Assembly (NCBI GenBank): GCA_905202055.1
Contig: CAJKQK010000082.1
Coordinates: 1 to 8,578, forward strand
Reading direction: 5' to 3'
Source: an uncultured Oxalobacter sp.
GTDB taxonomy: Bacteria; Pseudomonadota; Gammaproteobacteria; Burkholderiales; Burkholderiaceae_D
DNA: 8,578 bases
Under the pieces are notes generated by a model that ran no database searches, was not told the origin of the DNA, and saw only the letters and a program-made list of their open reading frames with translations. Shown piece by piece: positions 1-6,493 of the stretch. The first letter of the stretch is position 1. Each line of letters begins with the position of its first letter. The position numbers and the translations under genes were made by a program.

Positions 1-1395
1 AGTATGGATTTCATCACCGGTACGGTCAAGGAAGCCCGTATTGATAAATGCAAGTCGCTGGGGGATCTCGGCAATACATGCCTTCAGGTTGGCACTGGTA
101 CGGCGTTCTTCATCCATAATGCCGATCTTGACGGTATTCGGAGCGATACCGAGCAGTTTCTCAACCTTGTTGAACAATTCGTTTGTAAACGCTGTTTCTT
201 CAGGGCCATGCAATTTCGGCTTGACGATATAGATGGAACCCGCTCTCGAACTAATTTTGTTTTCCAGATCACGCTTGACGATCAGTGTCGTGACGACAGC
301 GTCGAGAATGCCTTCGAAAATATCGTTTTCGTCTTCATCCAGAATGGCAGGATTGTTCATCAGCAATCCGACATTGCGGACGAAAAGAAGGCTGCGTCCA
401 GGCAATGTGAATTTTTCGCCATTGACGGACTGGTATTCACGATCCTTGCTCAGCCGGCGTACGAAAGTCTTGCCGTTTTTGGCAACGGATTCCTGCAAAT
501 CCCCTTTCACGACGCCGAGAAGATTCCGGTAAATGACGACCTTGTCTTCCGCATCGACTGCAGCGACAGCGTCTTCACAGTCCAGGATAGTGGTCGTTGC
601 CGCTTCGAGAATGATGTCACGGATACCGGCGGGATCATCCTTGCTGATCGGATCGTTTTTATCGAACTGAAGATCGATATGCATGTAATTCTGCCTGAAC
701 AGCAGGGAAGCGGGATTTTCAGCGTCACCGGTATAGCCCGCCAGCCACTCAGGCTGTTTCAGGGTTGTTTCCGAACCGTCTTTGAGAACAACGGCCAGTT
801 TTTTGTCTTTGACATAATATCTGACGGCATTCAGATGAGAATCGGAAACCAGTGGGATGAACTCATCGAGCTGCTTGCGCGCGAAAGCAATTACCTTGCG
901 GCCTCTGACAGGATTGTATGCATTTCCACGAGTCGCGCCATCTTCCTCGCTGATGGCATCGGTACCGTATAGTGCGTCGTACAGGCTTGCCCAGCGGGCA
1001 TTGACGGCATTCAACACGTATCGCGCGTTCGTCAGGGGAACGACCAGTTGAGGCCCCCCTTGTGTGGAAACTTCGGTGTCGATATTCGTCGGGTCGATTC
1101 TGACGTTGGCAGGGACCGGCACCAGATATCCGATCTCGTTCAAAAACGCCTTGTAAGCGGACATATCCTTTACAGGGCCGGGATTCAGGCGGTGCCAGTT
1201 GTCCAGTTCTTCCTGCAAACGTTCACGTTCTGCCAGCAAAGCCCGGTTTTTCGGTCCCATTTCATGGACGATGGCATCGAAACCGCGCCAAAATGTATCA
1301 CTATCGATTCCCGTTCCGGGAAGTGCTTCTTCTTCAATAAAACGGTAAAGGCTATCGGCTACCTGCAAGCGGTAGCATTTTGTACGTTCACTCAT
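1..1395 (-). CDS. glcB: malate synthase G, N-terminal 465 residues (3' end outside window)
   Basis: Condenses glyoxylate with acetyl-CoA to malate and CoA in the cytoplasm (glyoxylate and glycolate use). The frame is open from ATG 1395 to the window edge, giving 465 of roughly 720 residues usual for isoform G. The N-terminus (MSERTKCYRLQVADSLY, then LPGTGI) matches the family start. Visible active-site landmarks, aligned by hand to E. coli GlcB, are Arg340 in FVRNVG (E. coli R338), Glu429 in MDEERRTS (E427, Mg ligand) and Asp457 in GFLDRTGDE (D455, Mg ligand). IVKPKLHGP, typical of the family, lies near residue 390. The catalytic Asp near 631 and the C-terminal domain fall outside the window. 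An AGGACAAGAG stretch 9 bases upstream of the ATG can serve as ribosome binding site. The same frame stays open a further 76 codons upstream to an ATG at 1623, but that extension has no family resemblance, so I keep 1395. Family assignment is very secure. Confidence 0.97.
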   Translation of the reverse strand, partial: MSERTKCYRLQVADSLYRFIEEEALPGTGIDSDTFWRGFDAIVHEMGPKNRALLAERERLQEELDNWHRLNPGPVKDMSAYKAFLNEIGYLVPVPANVRIDPTNIDTEVSTQGGPQLVVPLTNARYVLNAVNARWASLYDALYGTDAISEEDGATRGNAYNPVRGRKVIAFARKQLDEFIPLVSDSHLNAVRYYVKDKKLAVVLKDGSETTLKQPEWLAGYTGDAENPASLLFRQNYMHIDLQFDKNDPISKDDPAGIRDIILEAATTTILDCEDAVAAVDAEDKVVIYRNLLGVVKGDLQESVAKNGKTFVRRLSKDREYQSVNGEKFTLPGRSLLFVRNVGLLMNNPAILDEDENDIFEGILDAVVTTLIVKRDLENKISSRAGSIYIVKPKLHGPEETAFTNELFNKVEKLLGIAPNTVKIGIMDEERRTSANLKACIAEIPQRLAFINTGFLDRTGDEIHT

Positions 1396-1817
1396 ATAAC
1401 GTTTCTCTTGTCCTAATCTGTGCGTGTTGACAACTCTATCGGCGCCACTCGCCCTGCGGTCGGCCGGGCAATTCTCACTGAATGGCTCATACATAAGCGC
1501 AAATAACAGGCGCAGACTCTTACTGCAACTCTGTCCGGGCCAACAATCATGCGTTGTCTGATGCAGTTGCTTAATGGCCCGTTTCAAACGCGTATTCTTG
1601 GTGTGAACACGACTTGTGCGCATAGAGAAGGGTTACTTCTTTTTACGGGTATATATGTTAGCAATAAAGTCCATCAATGACATACTATTTTTTTGTGCAA
1701 CTGTCCGCTTAATGCAATTAAACGGTCTCTTTCTACCTTGTTTCCAATAAAAAACTGTTCACTCAGGCAATTTTCTTATCTTTTCCCGAACAAACCCGGT
1801 AAAACACCAACAGGTCT
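1396..1817. other. 422-base intergenic region with the probable glcB leader
   Basis: No gene can be firmly supported here. The half next to the membrane-protein gene (about 1630-1817) is A/T-rich, and the half next to glcB (about 1436-1620) is more G/C-rich. No convincing terminator follows the upstream gene: only a 3-bp stem before a T6 run near 1752-1763 on the minus strand. A promoter-like pair lies at 1650-1677. Between it and glcB the minus strand is open from ATG 1623 into glcB without a stop; those 76 codons resemble no protein I know. A 16-codon frame (1683 to 1633) overlaps the promoter and lacks a ribosome binding site. The leader contains GGACAGAG, which recalls one strand of glycine riboswitches, but the other conserved aptamer segments are absent. 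Confidence 0.6.
1650..1677 (-). promoter_or_regulatory. candidate sigma-70 promoter for glcB
   Basis: On the minus strand, TTGATG (1677-1672) is followed after 16 bases by TATATA (1655-1650). Both boxes are close to consensus and sit in an A/T-rich stretch. Transcription would begin near 1643, giving a leader of about 250 bases before the glcB ATG. This was found by eye only, and A/T-rich DNA gives chance matches. Confidence 0.45.
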
Positions 1818-3131
1818 TTACGACCATGCAAAAATGTTTCTGCTGCGCCTGTATTGGGCGATCACTACAATAATCAGAATCGGCAAAAGACATTCCAGGA
1901 ATTCTTCCTGCGAAGTCTGCAAGGCAACAAGCCATTCCGGGAAGTGCATCTGATAGAGTTCCGTCAGCATGTTAAGCGAACGATCGAGTACTTTCGAAGA
2001 CACGAGCGTGACAAGAAACATGAGAATACTGATGGCATACCCTTCGCCGTCCCATAACGCTTTCCAGAACGTCTTGGTATAATTCCAGACGAAATAAATC
2101 AGCATCCACGCTACCGGCACCAGAATGGCAATCGCCAGCAATTTGTCGGATACCGGAATCTGGCCATTCAGCCAGAATTTGATTTTCAGGATGCTTTCAC
2201 TGCTGACAGACTTGTGCCAGTCCGCCTCACGCATAAACATGTAAGCCAACATGACAATCGTTGCCAGCTTCGTGGAAAAACGCGCCTGAATCTGCCCGAA
2301 AACAATGACGAGAATCGCGACCACATAGAAAAACAGGGTCAGGTTTTCCACCGTACCGTTTTCCTCTACGAATTTCAGCATATCGGAACTGGGTAAAACA
2401 GCCCATAAAACCAGCGCCGTCAATGAGGTCAGAATGACAAGATACACGGAAAATACGGGCGACTCGACATAGCCGGGTTTCCATTCATGCGATTCACGGT
2501 ATTGCAACACGCCGATCATGACAAGCACCGGAAGGATACATTCCAGAAACTCTTCCTGTGCCGTCACAAGCGCCTTCAGCCATATATCAAATTGCCATCC
2601 CCACATCTCAGTCATCATATTGAGGGAACGGTCGCATATCTTGGAAATGACCAGAACCGCCAGAAAAACAAAAACACTGATGGCGTAAGCATCCTTGCGC
2701 CAGAAATCGGTCCAGACCTGGCGCACATAATTTTTCAGGAAATAATAGAGCATCCATAAAACCGGGGCGAGAATAACGACCGCCCAGAACTTGTCAACCA
2801 GCGGAATGTCGCCGGAAAGCCAGAATTTGATTTTTAGAATGGAGAGGCCGTTCAACCATTTGTGCATGTCCGCTTCCCGCATGAACATATAGGCAAGCAT
2901 GATGGTCAAGGCCAGTCTTGTCCTGACAAAAAGGACATTACTCCCGTAATACAGAATGGCTGCCAGAGCGACAACGTAAGCAACCAGCGTGACGTTTTCT
3001 ACAGGACCGTTTTCTTCGACAAAATAATCGACCATATAGTGATAGTCGAGAATCATCCAGCAAAAAAAGGCTGAAAGTGACGTGAGGACAGCAACGCACG
3101 CTGACAAATAGGGAGATTTCAAAAGCTTCAT
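1818..3131 (-). CDS. polytopic membrane protein built from two tandem repeat units of about 216 residues; family not recognised
   Basis: I do not recognise a named family. The frame runs from GTG 3161 (447 residues); I prefer ATG 3131 (437 residues, MKLLKSPYLSA) because it opens with lysines before a membrane helix. Neither start has a good Shine-Dalgarno. Numbered from the GTG, the protein is a tandem duplication: FVEENG at 47 and 264, YMFMREAD at 91 and 307, SILKIKFWL at 107 and 323, YAIS at 159 and 375, DRSLNM at 177 and 393, QEEFLEC at 202 and 418. A hand count over about 178 aligned positions gives roughly 55% identity. Each half has about five or six hydrophobic segments, so 10-12 membrane helices in total. 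Conserved charged residues (E49, E50, R95, E96, D98, H100, K101, D177, R178, E203, E204, E207 and their repeats) lie next to or inside helices, suggesting a transport, ion-binding or catalytic site. No signal for a specific substrate is visible. It is probably transcribed alone. Confidence 0.85.
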   Translation of the reverse strand: MKLLKSPYLSACVAVLTSLSAFFCWMILDYHYMVDYFVEENGPVENVTLVAYVVALAAILYYGSNVLFVRTRLALTIMLAYMFMREADMHKWLNGLSILKIKFWLSGDIPLVDKFWAVVILAPVLWMLYYFLKNYVRQVWTDFWRKDAYAISVFVFLAVLVISKICDRSLNMMTEMWGWQFDIWLKALVTAQEEFLECILPVLVMIGVLQYRESHEWKPGYVESPVFSVYLVILTSLTALVLWAVLPSSDMLKFVEENGTVENLTLFFYVVAILVIVFGQIQARFSTKLATIVMLAYMFMREADWHKSVSSESILKIKFWLNGQIPVSDKLLAIAILVPVAWMLIYFVWNYTKTFWKALWDGEGYAISILMFLVTLVSSKVLDRSLNMLTELYQMHFPEWLVALQTSQEEFLECLLPILIIVVIAQYRRSRNIFAWS

Positions 3132-3220
3132 TTTTTTGAATATGAACCAATAACAGGACACATTTTCAGTTCATATTGATGGGAAAACTTAAATTCTAGT
3201 TGATTCCCTCTCTGCTGTAA

Positions 3221-3249
3221 AAAATATTATGCTTCACATGCTGTTGCAA
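3221..3249 (-). promoter_or_regulatory. candidate promoter for the duplicated membrane protein gene
   Basis: On the minus strand TTGCAA (3249-3244) is followed after 17 bases by TATTTT (3226-3221), in an A/T-rich region about 90 bases before the ATG at 3131. The match is moderate. It is supported mainly by its place in the gap upstream of a gene that appears to be transcribed on its own. Confidence 0.3.
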
Positions 3250-3312
3250 AACAGGCTTGCCAAAGAAAACAAACCAATGAATAAATGAACGGACGCATTA
3301 CCGGATTGACAG

Positions 3313-3329
3313 AAAAGCGTTATATACGC
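3313..3329 (-). terminator. weak hairpin with short T-run after the Lar-like gene
   Basis: On the minus strand a GCGT/ACGC stem (3329-3326 with 3320-3317) encloses a 5-base ATATA loop and is followed by TTTT (3316-3313), 18 bases after the stop codon of the Lar-like gene. The stem has only four pairs, so termination would be weak at best. Confidence 0.25.
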
Positions 3330-3346
3330 GGTAACAGGAAGGTTTC

Positions 3347-3727
3347 TTACTGCTTGTCTGAAATTTGTGACTGATCGTTACTTTCACACAAATCACCGTT
3401 TTTTACGGATATGGAAATACGGGTATTCCAGGTATAGGCAGACCAGGCCGTTGCGCCACACTGGTCACATGACGGCCCGGAAGCACCCCCTTGTGTACGC
3501 CACCCGTCAGGCAACGCGTCGCCACCACAAAAAGGACACGGCAGCAGTTCTGCCTCTTCTTCGAAGCCGCGCCACACGGCAACAAACATTTCCCTGAATT
3601 CAGCACAGGCTCCCAGTACGCCTTTGACCATTCTGATTCCGAAAATCAGGGAAAAATAAAGAGGCGAAACAAGAAGGAGAAACAAACGTCTGAAAAAGAC
3701 GGATTGAATATGAATAAGCGGTGGCAT
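3347..3727 (-). CDS. Lar-like (restriction alleviation family) four-cysteine zinc-ribbon protein with hydrophobic N-terminus
   Basis: From ATG 3727 the product has 126 residues. The C-terminal half shows the Lar-type pattern: LPCPFCGG (Cys64, Cys67), then CDQCGA (Cys87, Cys90), then TWNTR around Trp100, as in the short Lar-family proteins whose founder from the Rac prophage modulates type I restriction. The two CxxC pairs should bind one zinc ion. Unusually, residues about 10-31 form a hydrophobic stretch (FFRRLFLLLVSPLYFSLIFG), followed by a linker with acidic residues (EEEAE). Family members I know are mostly short and lack a membrane segment. Three starts are possible: TTG 3769 (140 residues), ATG 3727 with AGG nine bases upstream, and ATG 3631, which would remove the hydrophobic part and leave a soluble protein of 94 residues. 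No phage genes lie nearby, so a role in restriction is unproven; membrane anchoring is inferred. Confidence 0.7.
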   Translation of the reverse strand: MPPLIHIQSVFFRRLFLLLVSPLYFSLIFGIRMVKGVLGACAEFREMFVAVWRGFEEEAELLPCPFCGGDALPDGWRTQGGASGPSCDQCGATAWSAYTWNTRISISVKNGDLCESNDQSQISDKQ

Positions 3728-3797
3728 GATTGCAGGCCTGAAAATGAAACCGGACCGTTTCTGTTTCAATCCAGTTTAAAAAAGGTGAAGATACCCT

Positions 3798-3829
3798 CCA
3801 TGACCGTCACGAAAATGACGTTCACGTGG
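3798..3829. repeat. imperfect inverted repeat after the 61-residue gene
   Basis: CCA-TGA-C-CGTCA (3798-3809) pairs with TGACG-T-TCA-CG-TGG (3816-3829) around a 6-base loop, with one mismatch and a 2-base bulge: about 11 pairs. It begins 4 bases beyond the stop codon of the small membrane gene. No T-run follows directly; a T6 run lies about 15 bases further on (3778-3783), so it may be a poor terminator or an mRNA 3' stabiliser. Confidence 0.45.
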
Positions 3830-3833
3830 GCCA

Positions 3834-4019
3834 TCACTCAAGTTTACCTTTTTTCTTAAGCCATTTTGTTGCAATAAACCCGAGAATGGCTGCAATCAGA
3901 AGCGCGTCGAGCGCCCATTCCTGAATTCCCTCGGAAGAGAAATTGGTGTCAAACAATTTGTAAGACATGATCGCGCCGCCAAGAAGAAGCGTAGTTAAAA
4001 ACAAATACAATTTTTTCAT
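3834..4019 (-). CDS. small hydrophobic protein, 61 residues, two predicted membrane helices; unknown function
   Basis: I do not recognise it. It begins MKKLYLFLTTLLLGGAIM, a lysine pair followed by a hydrophobic stretch that could be a signal anchor or a signal peptide. A short polar segment with Asp, Asn and Glu follows (about residues 24-34), then a second hydrophobic helix (about 36-53) and a strongly basic tail (KWLKKKGKLE). With lysines at both ends, a hairpin with both termini in the cytoplasm fits the positive-inside rule. ATG 4019 is supported by GGGA seven bases upstream. It has its own candidate promoter and follows the relA terminator, so it is probably monocistronic. The ordered topology and the ribosome binding site argue for a real gene, but this is a short frame without a recognised family. 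Confidence 0.6.
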   Translation of the reverse strand: MKKLYLFLTTLLLGGAIMSYKLFDTNFSSEGIQEWALDALLIAAILGFIATKWLKKKGKLE

Positions 4020-4044
4020 TGTTATCCCGACTTTCCCTATCTAT

Positions 4045-4130
4045 CCTGTCGTATAAAAAAATGACTGGAAACCGGCCAATTCACCGTTTATCCGGATAGT
4101 TTAACAGCTAATACCTGTCTTATAAAAAAG
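4045..4130. repeat. pair of near-identical 17-base direct repeats upstream of the 61-residue gene
   Basis: On the plus strand CCTGTCGTATAAAAAAA (4045-4061) and CCTGTCTTATAAAAAAG (4114-4130) match at 15 of 17 positions, offset by 69 bases. Both are A/T-rich with a TATA core. One copy overlaps the predicted -10 box of the small membrane gene. They may be duplicated promoter parts, binding sites for one regulator, or chance similarity in A/T-rich DNA. Confidence 0.4.
4050..4079 (-). promoter_or_regulatory. candidate promoter for the 61-residue gene
   Basis: On the minus strand TTGGCC is followed after 17-18 bases by TTATAC/TATACG, which lies about 30-35 bases before the ATG at 4019. The downstream part overlaps one copy of a short repeat (TTTTTTATA, C or A, GACAGG) found again 69 bases away. 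Identified by eye only. Confidence 0.35.
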
Positions 4131-4144
4131 TTTTCCTGTACGGG

Positions 4145-4170
4145 GTGAAAAGCGTCAGAAAACGTTTCAC
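4145..4170. repeat. bulged inverted repeat beside the relA terminator
   Basis: GTGAAA (4145-4150) pairs with TTTCAC (4165-4170), and CGT (4153-4155) with ACG (4162-4164) after a 2-base bulge: nine pairs with a 6-base loop. It lies just beyond the relA terminator in the direction of transcription and could back it up, although no long T-run follows immediately. Confidence 0.4.
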
Positions 4171-4171
4171 C

Positions 4172-4201
4172 AAAAATCAGGCAGGACAGGAAAATCCTGC
4201 C
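4172..4201 (-). terminator. intrinsic terminator of relA
   Basis: On the minus strand a perfect 7-bp stem GGCAGGA/TCCTGCC (4201-4195 with 4186-4180) encloses an 8-base loop and is followed by TGATTTTT (T-run at 4176-4172). It starts only five bases after the relA stop codon. Confidence 0.82.
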
Positions 4202-4206
4202 CGCAC

Positions 4207-6450
4207 TCAATGACGTTTCACTTCAATCACCCCATTGATTTCGCCAATCATCTGAAGCGCTTTTCCAAGGTTGTCTGTCGATGCAATTTCAGCCGTGAAC
4301 GACATTCTCGCCTGCCCTTTGTGGCTCTGCGTGTGGACACCGATAACATTGATCTTTTCTCTCATGAAAATATCGGATACATCGCGCAATAACCCCTGTC
4401 TGTCATTGGCGAGGACATAGATATCGACAGGATAAACCGTATCGGGTTCCGGGGTTCCCCAAGCCGTCTGGATGACGCGCTCGGGAGCCTTTTTTTCCAT
4501 TTCCAGAAAATTCTTGCAGTCTTTCCGGTGAATGGAAACGCCTTTTCCCCGGGTCACGAAACCGACAATCGAATCAGGCGGCGCCGGTTTGCAGCATTTT
4601 GCCATCTGGGTCAAAAGACCTTCAGTTCCGACAACCAGAATGCCCGACTTCGCTCCGCTGGCAACGCTTGACGACCGGCTCTTGCGGATGATGTCATCGT
4701 CCTGTCTGGTTTCTTTCGGTGCTTCATTGCCGTGCAGAACCGCCTCGACATTGCGAAGATTGAGCTTATCCTTGCCGGCCGCGTAAAATAATTCTTCGAC
4801 TTTGGAAAATTCCAGTTTTCGCGCGAGTTCTTCCAGATTGACGGCCGTTTTTCCTTCACGTTGAAGCAACTTCTCGATAATGCTCCGGCCAGATGCAACG
4901 GTTTCCTGATATTCAACCCCGTTGAACCATGCACGGATTTTTGCCTGCGTTCTGGGATTGACAGCATACTCGGGATTCAGCCAGTCACGGGAAGGCCCAA
5001 CATTGCCTGTTGCGCCCTTTGCTGTAATGATTTCGACCGTTTGTCCGCTTTTCAATGGCGTGCTCAAAGGCACCATGACCCCATCGACCCTTGCGCCCCG
5101 GCACCGGTGGCCGACATCGCTATGAACCTGATAGGCAAAGTCAATCGGTGTTGCACCATGAGGCAAATCGATCACACGAGCCTGAGGAGTGAGAACATAA
5201 ATCCGGTCGTCGAGTGTCGTCGCCTTGATCTTTTCAACCCATTCCTTATGGGCGTTATCCTCATCGACAACGACATCATCCACTTCAGTCTTCCACGAAA
5301 GTAGCTGTCTTAAATACGAGATCTTTTCGTCGTACTGCTGGGCAACAAAAGTCGATCCGCCGGTTTCCTTGTATCTCCAGTGGGCCGCCACACCGTATTC
5401 AGCCAATCTGTGCATTTCCTGCGTCCGGATCTGTACTTCGAACGGCTGTCCGTTTTCGGCAATAACAACCGTATGAAGAGACTGGTAGCCATTGGGTTTC
5501 GGCCGGCAAATATAGTCGTCGAACTCTTCCAGTATAGGTGTCCACAACCGGTTGACGATGTCCAGCACGGCAAAACAGCTCTTGATGTCATCGACAATAA
5601 TACGTACGGCACGCAAATCATACATCTGTGAAAAATCGAGGGATTTTCCGCGCATCTTGTTGTAGATGCTGTAGATGTGTTTCGGTCGACCATATACTTC
5701 CGCCCTGATTCCGGCTTTTTCCAGTTCTTTTTTCAGCCGCTCGATCATGACACGGATGAACTCTTCGCGCTCGGTCCGTTTTTCTTCCAGGCTTCTGGCT
5801 ATGTTTTTGTATGCATCCGGTTCGATAAACCGGAAGGAAAGGTCTTCAAGTTCCCACTTGACCTGCCAGATGCCGAGCCTGTTCGCCAGTGGTGCATAAA
5901 TTTCGAGTGTCTCTTTGGCATATTGGCGTCTGTCGCCGGTATCTTTCTTGATTTTAGCCAGATATCGCAGGGAAGCCATTCGCGCAGCCAGCCGTATCAT
6001 CACGACACGCATATCCGCAGCCATTGCCAGAAGCATCTTGCGCAAGGTTTCAGCCTGTGCCTTCCTGATCTGCGCAGCATTTTTTCCCTGGGCGATCTCT
6101 TCCAGATTACCGGTCAGGTCACGCAGTTTGAACAATTTGATGACGCTGTCCACCAGATTAGACACTTCCACCCCGAAACGCGATTCAATTTGCGAGGCAA
6201 TATCCGGATTGTATCTGGGCAAAACGGCCAGCAAACCGGCACTGCGCGTCTGATAATCCGTATTCAGTTCTGCCAGTATCAAACCGATGGCTTTCGAATA
6301 GTCTATCGCCAGTTCACCGCTTTCAATATGGATATCACCGTAAGACTCTTTGGCAAATACATAGGCTTCCATCACCTTTTTGCCGTCTTCAGGAGTAAGT
6401 CCCGCAGTCAGATGTTCGACTGCATCACTGATCAATACTGAAGAAACCAT
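4207..6450 (-). CDS. relA: RelA, GTP/GDP 3'-pyrophosphokinase ((p)ppGpp synthetase I)
   Basis: Makes the alarmone (p)ppGpp from ATP and GTP/GDP on ribosomes stalled by uncharged tRNA. The product has 747 residues, against 744 for E. coli RelA. Domains in order: an HD-type hydrolase domain (about 20-200) that lacks the HD and EDT motifs expected of an active enzyme, the corresponding stretch reading AELNTDYQTRSAGLLAVLP; the synthetase domain (about 240-365) with GRPKHIYSIYNKM, FDDY and NGYQSLHT, whose EFDD at 309-312 is the ExDD signature of synthesis-only RelA rather than the RxKD of SpoT; TGS (about 415-475, RIYVLTP to VEIITAK); helical and zinc-finger region with Cys619-Cys620, His641 and Cys645; and a C-terminal ACT domain (about 673-747). 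The start at ATG 6450 has AGG seven bases upstream. It follows the CbiB-like gene by 43 bases without a terminator and is closed by a strong one. A separate bifunctional SpoT is expected elsewhere in the genome. Confidence 0.96.
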   Translation of the reverse strand: MVSSVLISDAVEHLTAGLTPEDGKKVMEAYVFAKESYGDIHIESGELAIDYSKAIGLILAELNTDYQTRSAGLLAVLPRYNPDIASQIESRFGVEVSNLVDSVIKLFKLRDLTGNLEEIAQGKNAAQIRKAQAETLRKMLLAMAADMRVVMIRLAARMASLRYLAKIKKDTGDRRQYAKETLEIYAPLANRLGIWQVKWELEDLSFRFIEPDAYKNIARSLEEKRTEREEFIRVMIERLKKELEKAGIRAEVYGRPKHIYSIYNKMRGKSLDFSQMYDLRAVRIIVDDIKSCFAVLDIVNRLWTPILEEFDDYICRPKPNGYQSLHTVVIAENGQPFEVQIRTQEMHRLAEYGVAAHWRYKETGGSTFVAQQYDEKISYLRQLLSWKTEVDDVVVDEDNAHKEWVEKIKATTLDDRIYVLTPQARVIDLPHGATPIDFAYQVHSDVGHRCRGARVDGVMVPLSTPLKSGQTVEIITAKGATGNVGPSRDWLNPEYAVNPRTQAKIRAWFNGVEYQETVASGRSIIEKLLQREGKTAVNLEELARKLEFSKVEELFYAAGKDKLNLRNVEAVLHGNEAPKETRQDDDIIRKSRSSSVASGAKSGILVVGTEGLLTQMAKCCKPAPPDSIVGFVTRGKGVSIHRKDCKNFLEMEKKAPERVIQTAWGTPEPDTVYPVDIYVLANDRQGLLRDVSDIFMREKINVIGVHTQSHKGQARMSFTAEIASTDNLGKALQMIGEINGVIEVKRH

Positions 6451-6493
6451 AATTAAACCTGTAACATTTTCAATGTCCTGCCGTTCTTTTCAG

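Noticed and set aside
4..972. 322-codon open frame on the plus strand
   Set aside because: It lies antisense to glcB, whose protein is unmistakable; the plus-strand product resembles nothing and has no ribosome binding site.
1500..1560. Possible glycine riboswitch before glcB (GGACAGAG on the minus strand)
   Set aside because: The other conserved aptamer segments (GGAGAG, CCGAAGG, CTCAGG types) are not present nearby.
1633..1683. 16-codon frame that could be a leader peptide of glcB
   Set aside because: No Shine-Dalgarno, overlaps the predicted promoter, and too short to judge.
1752..1775. Terminator for the duplicated membrane protein gene
   Set aside because: Only a 3-bp stem precedes the T6 run; too weak to support.
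3132..3161. GTG start at 3161 for the duplicated membrane protein
   Set aside because: Possible, but it lacks a ribosome binding site and adds ten residues with no counterpart in the second repeat; ATG 3131 preferred, with low certainty.
3491..3859. 122-codon open frame on the plus strand
   Set aside because: It overlaps the Lar-like gene and the intergenic hairpin in antisense; composition is not protein-like.
5677..6441. 254-codon open frame on the plus strand
   Set aside because: It is antisense to relA and reflects codon bias of that gene; no domain or start signal.
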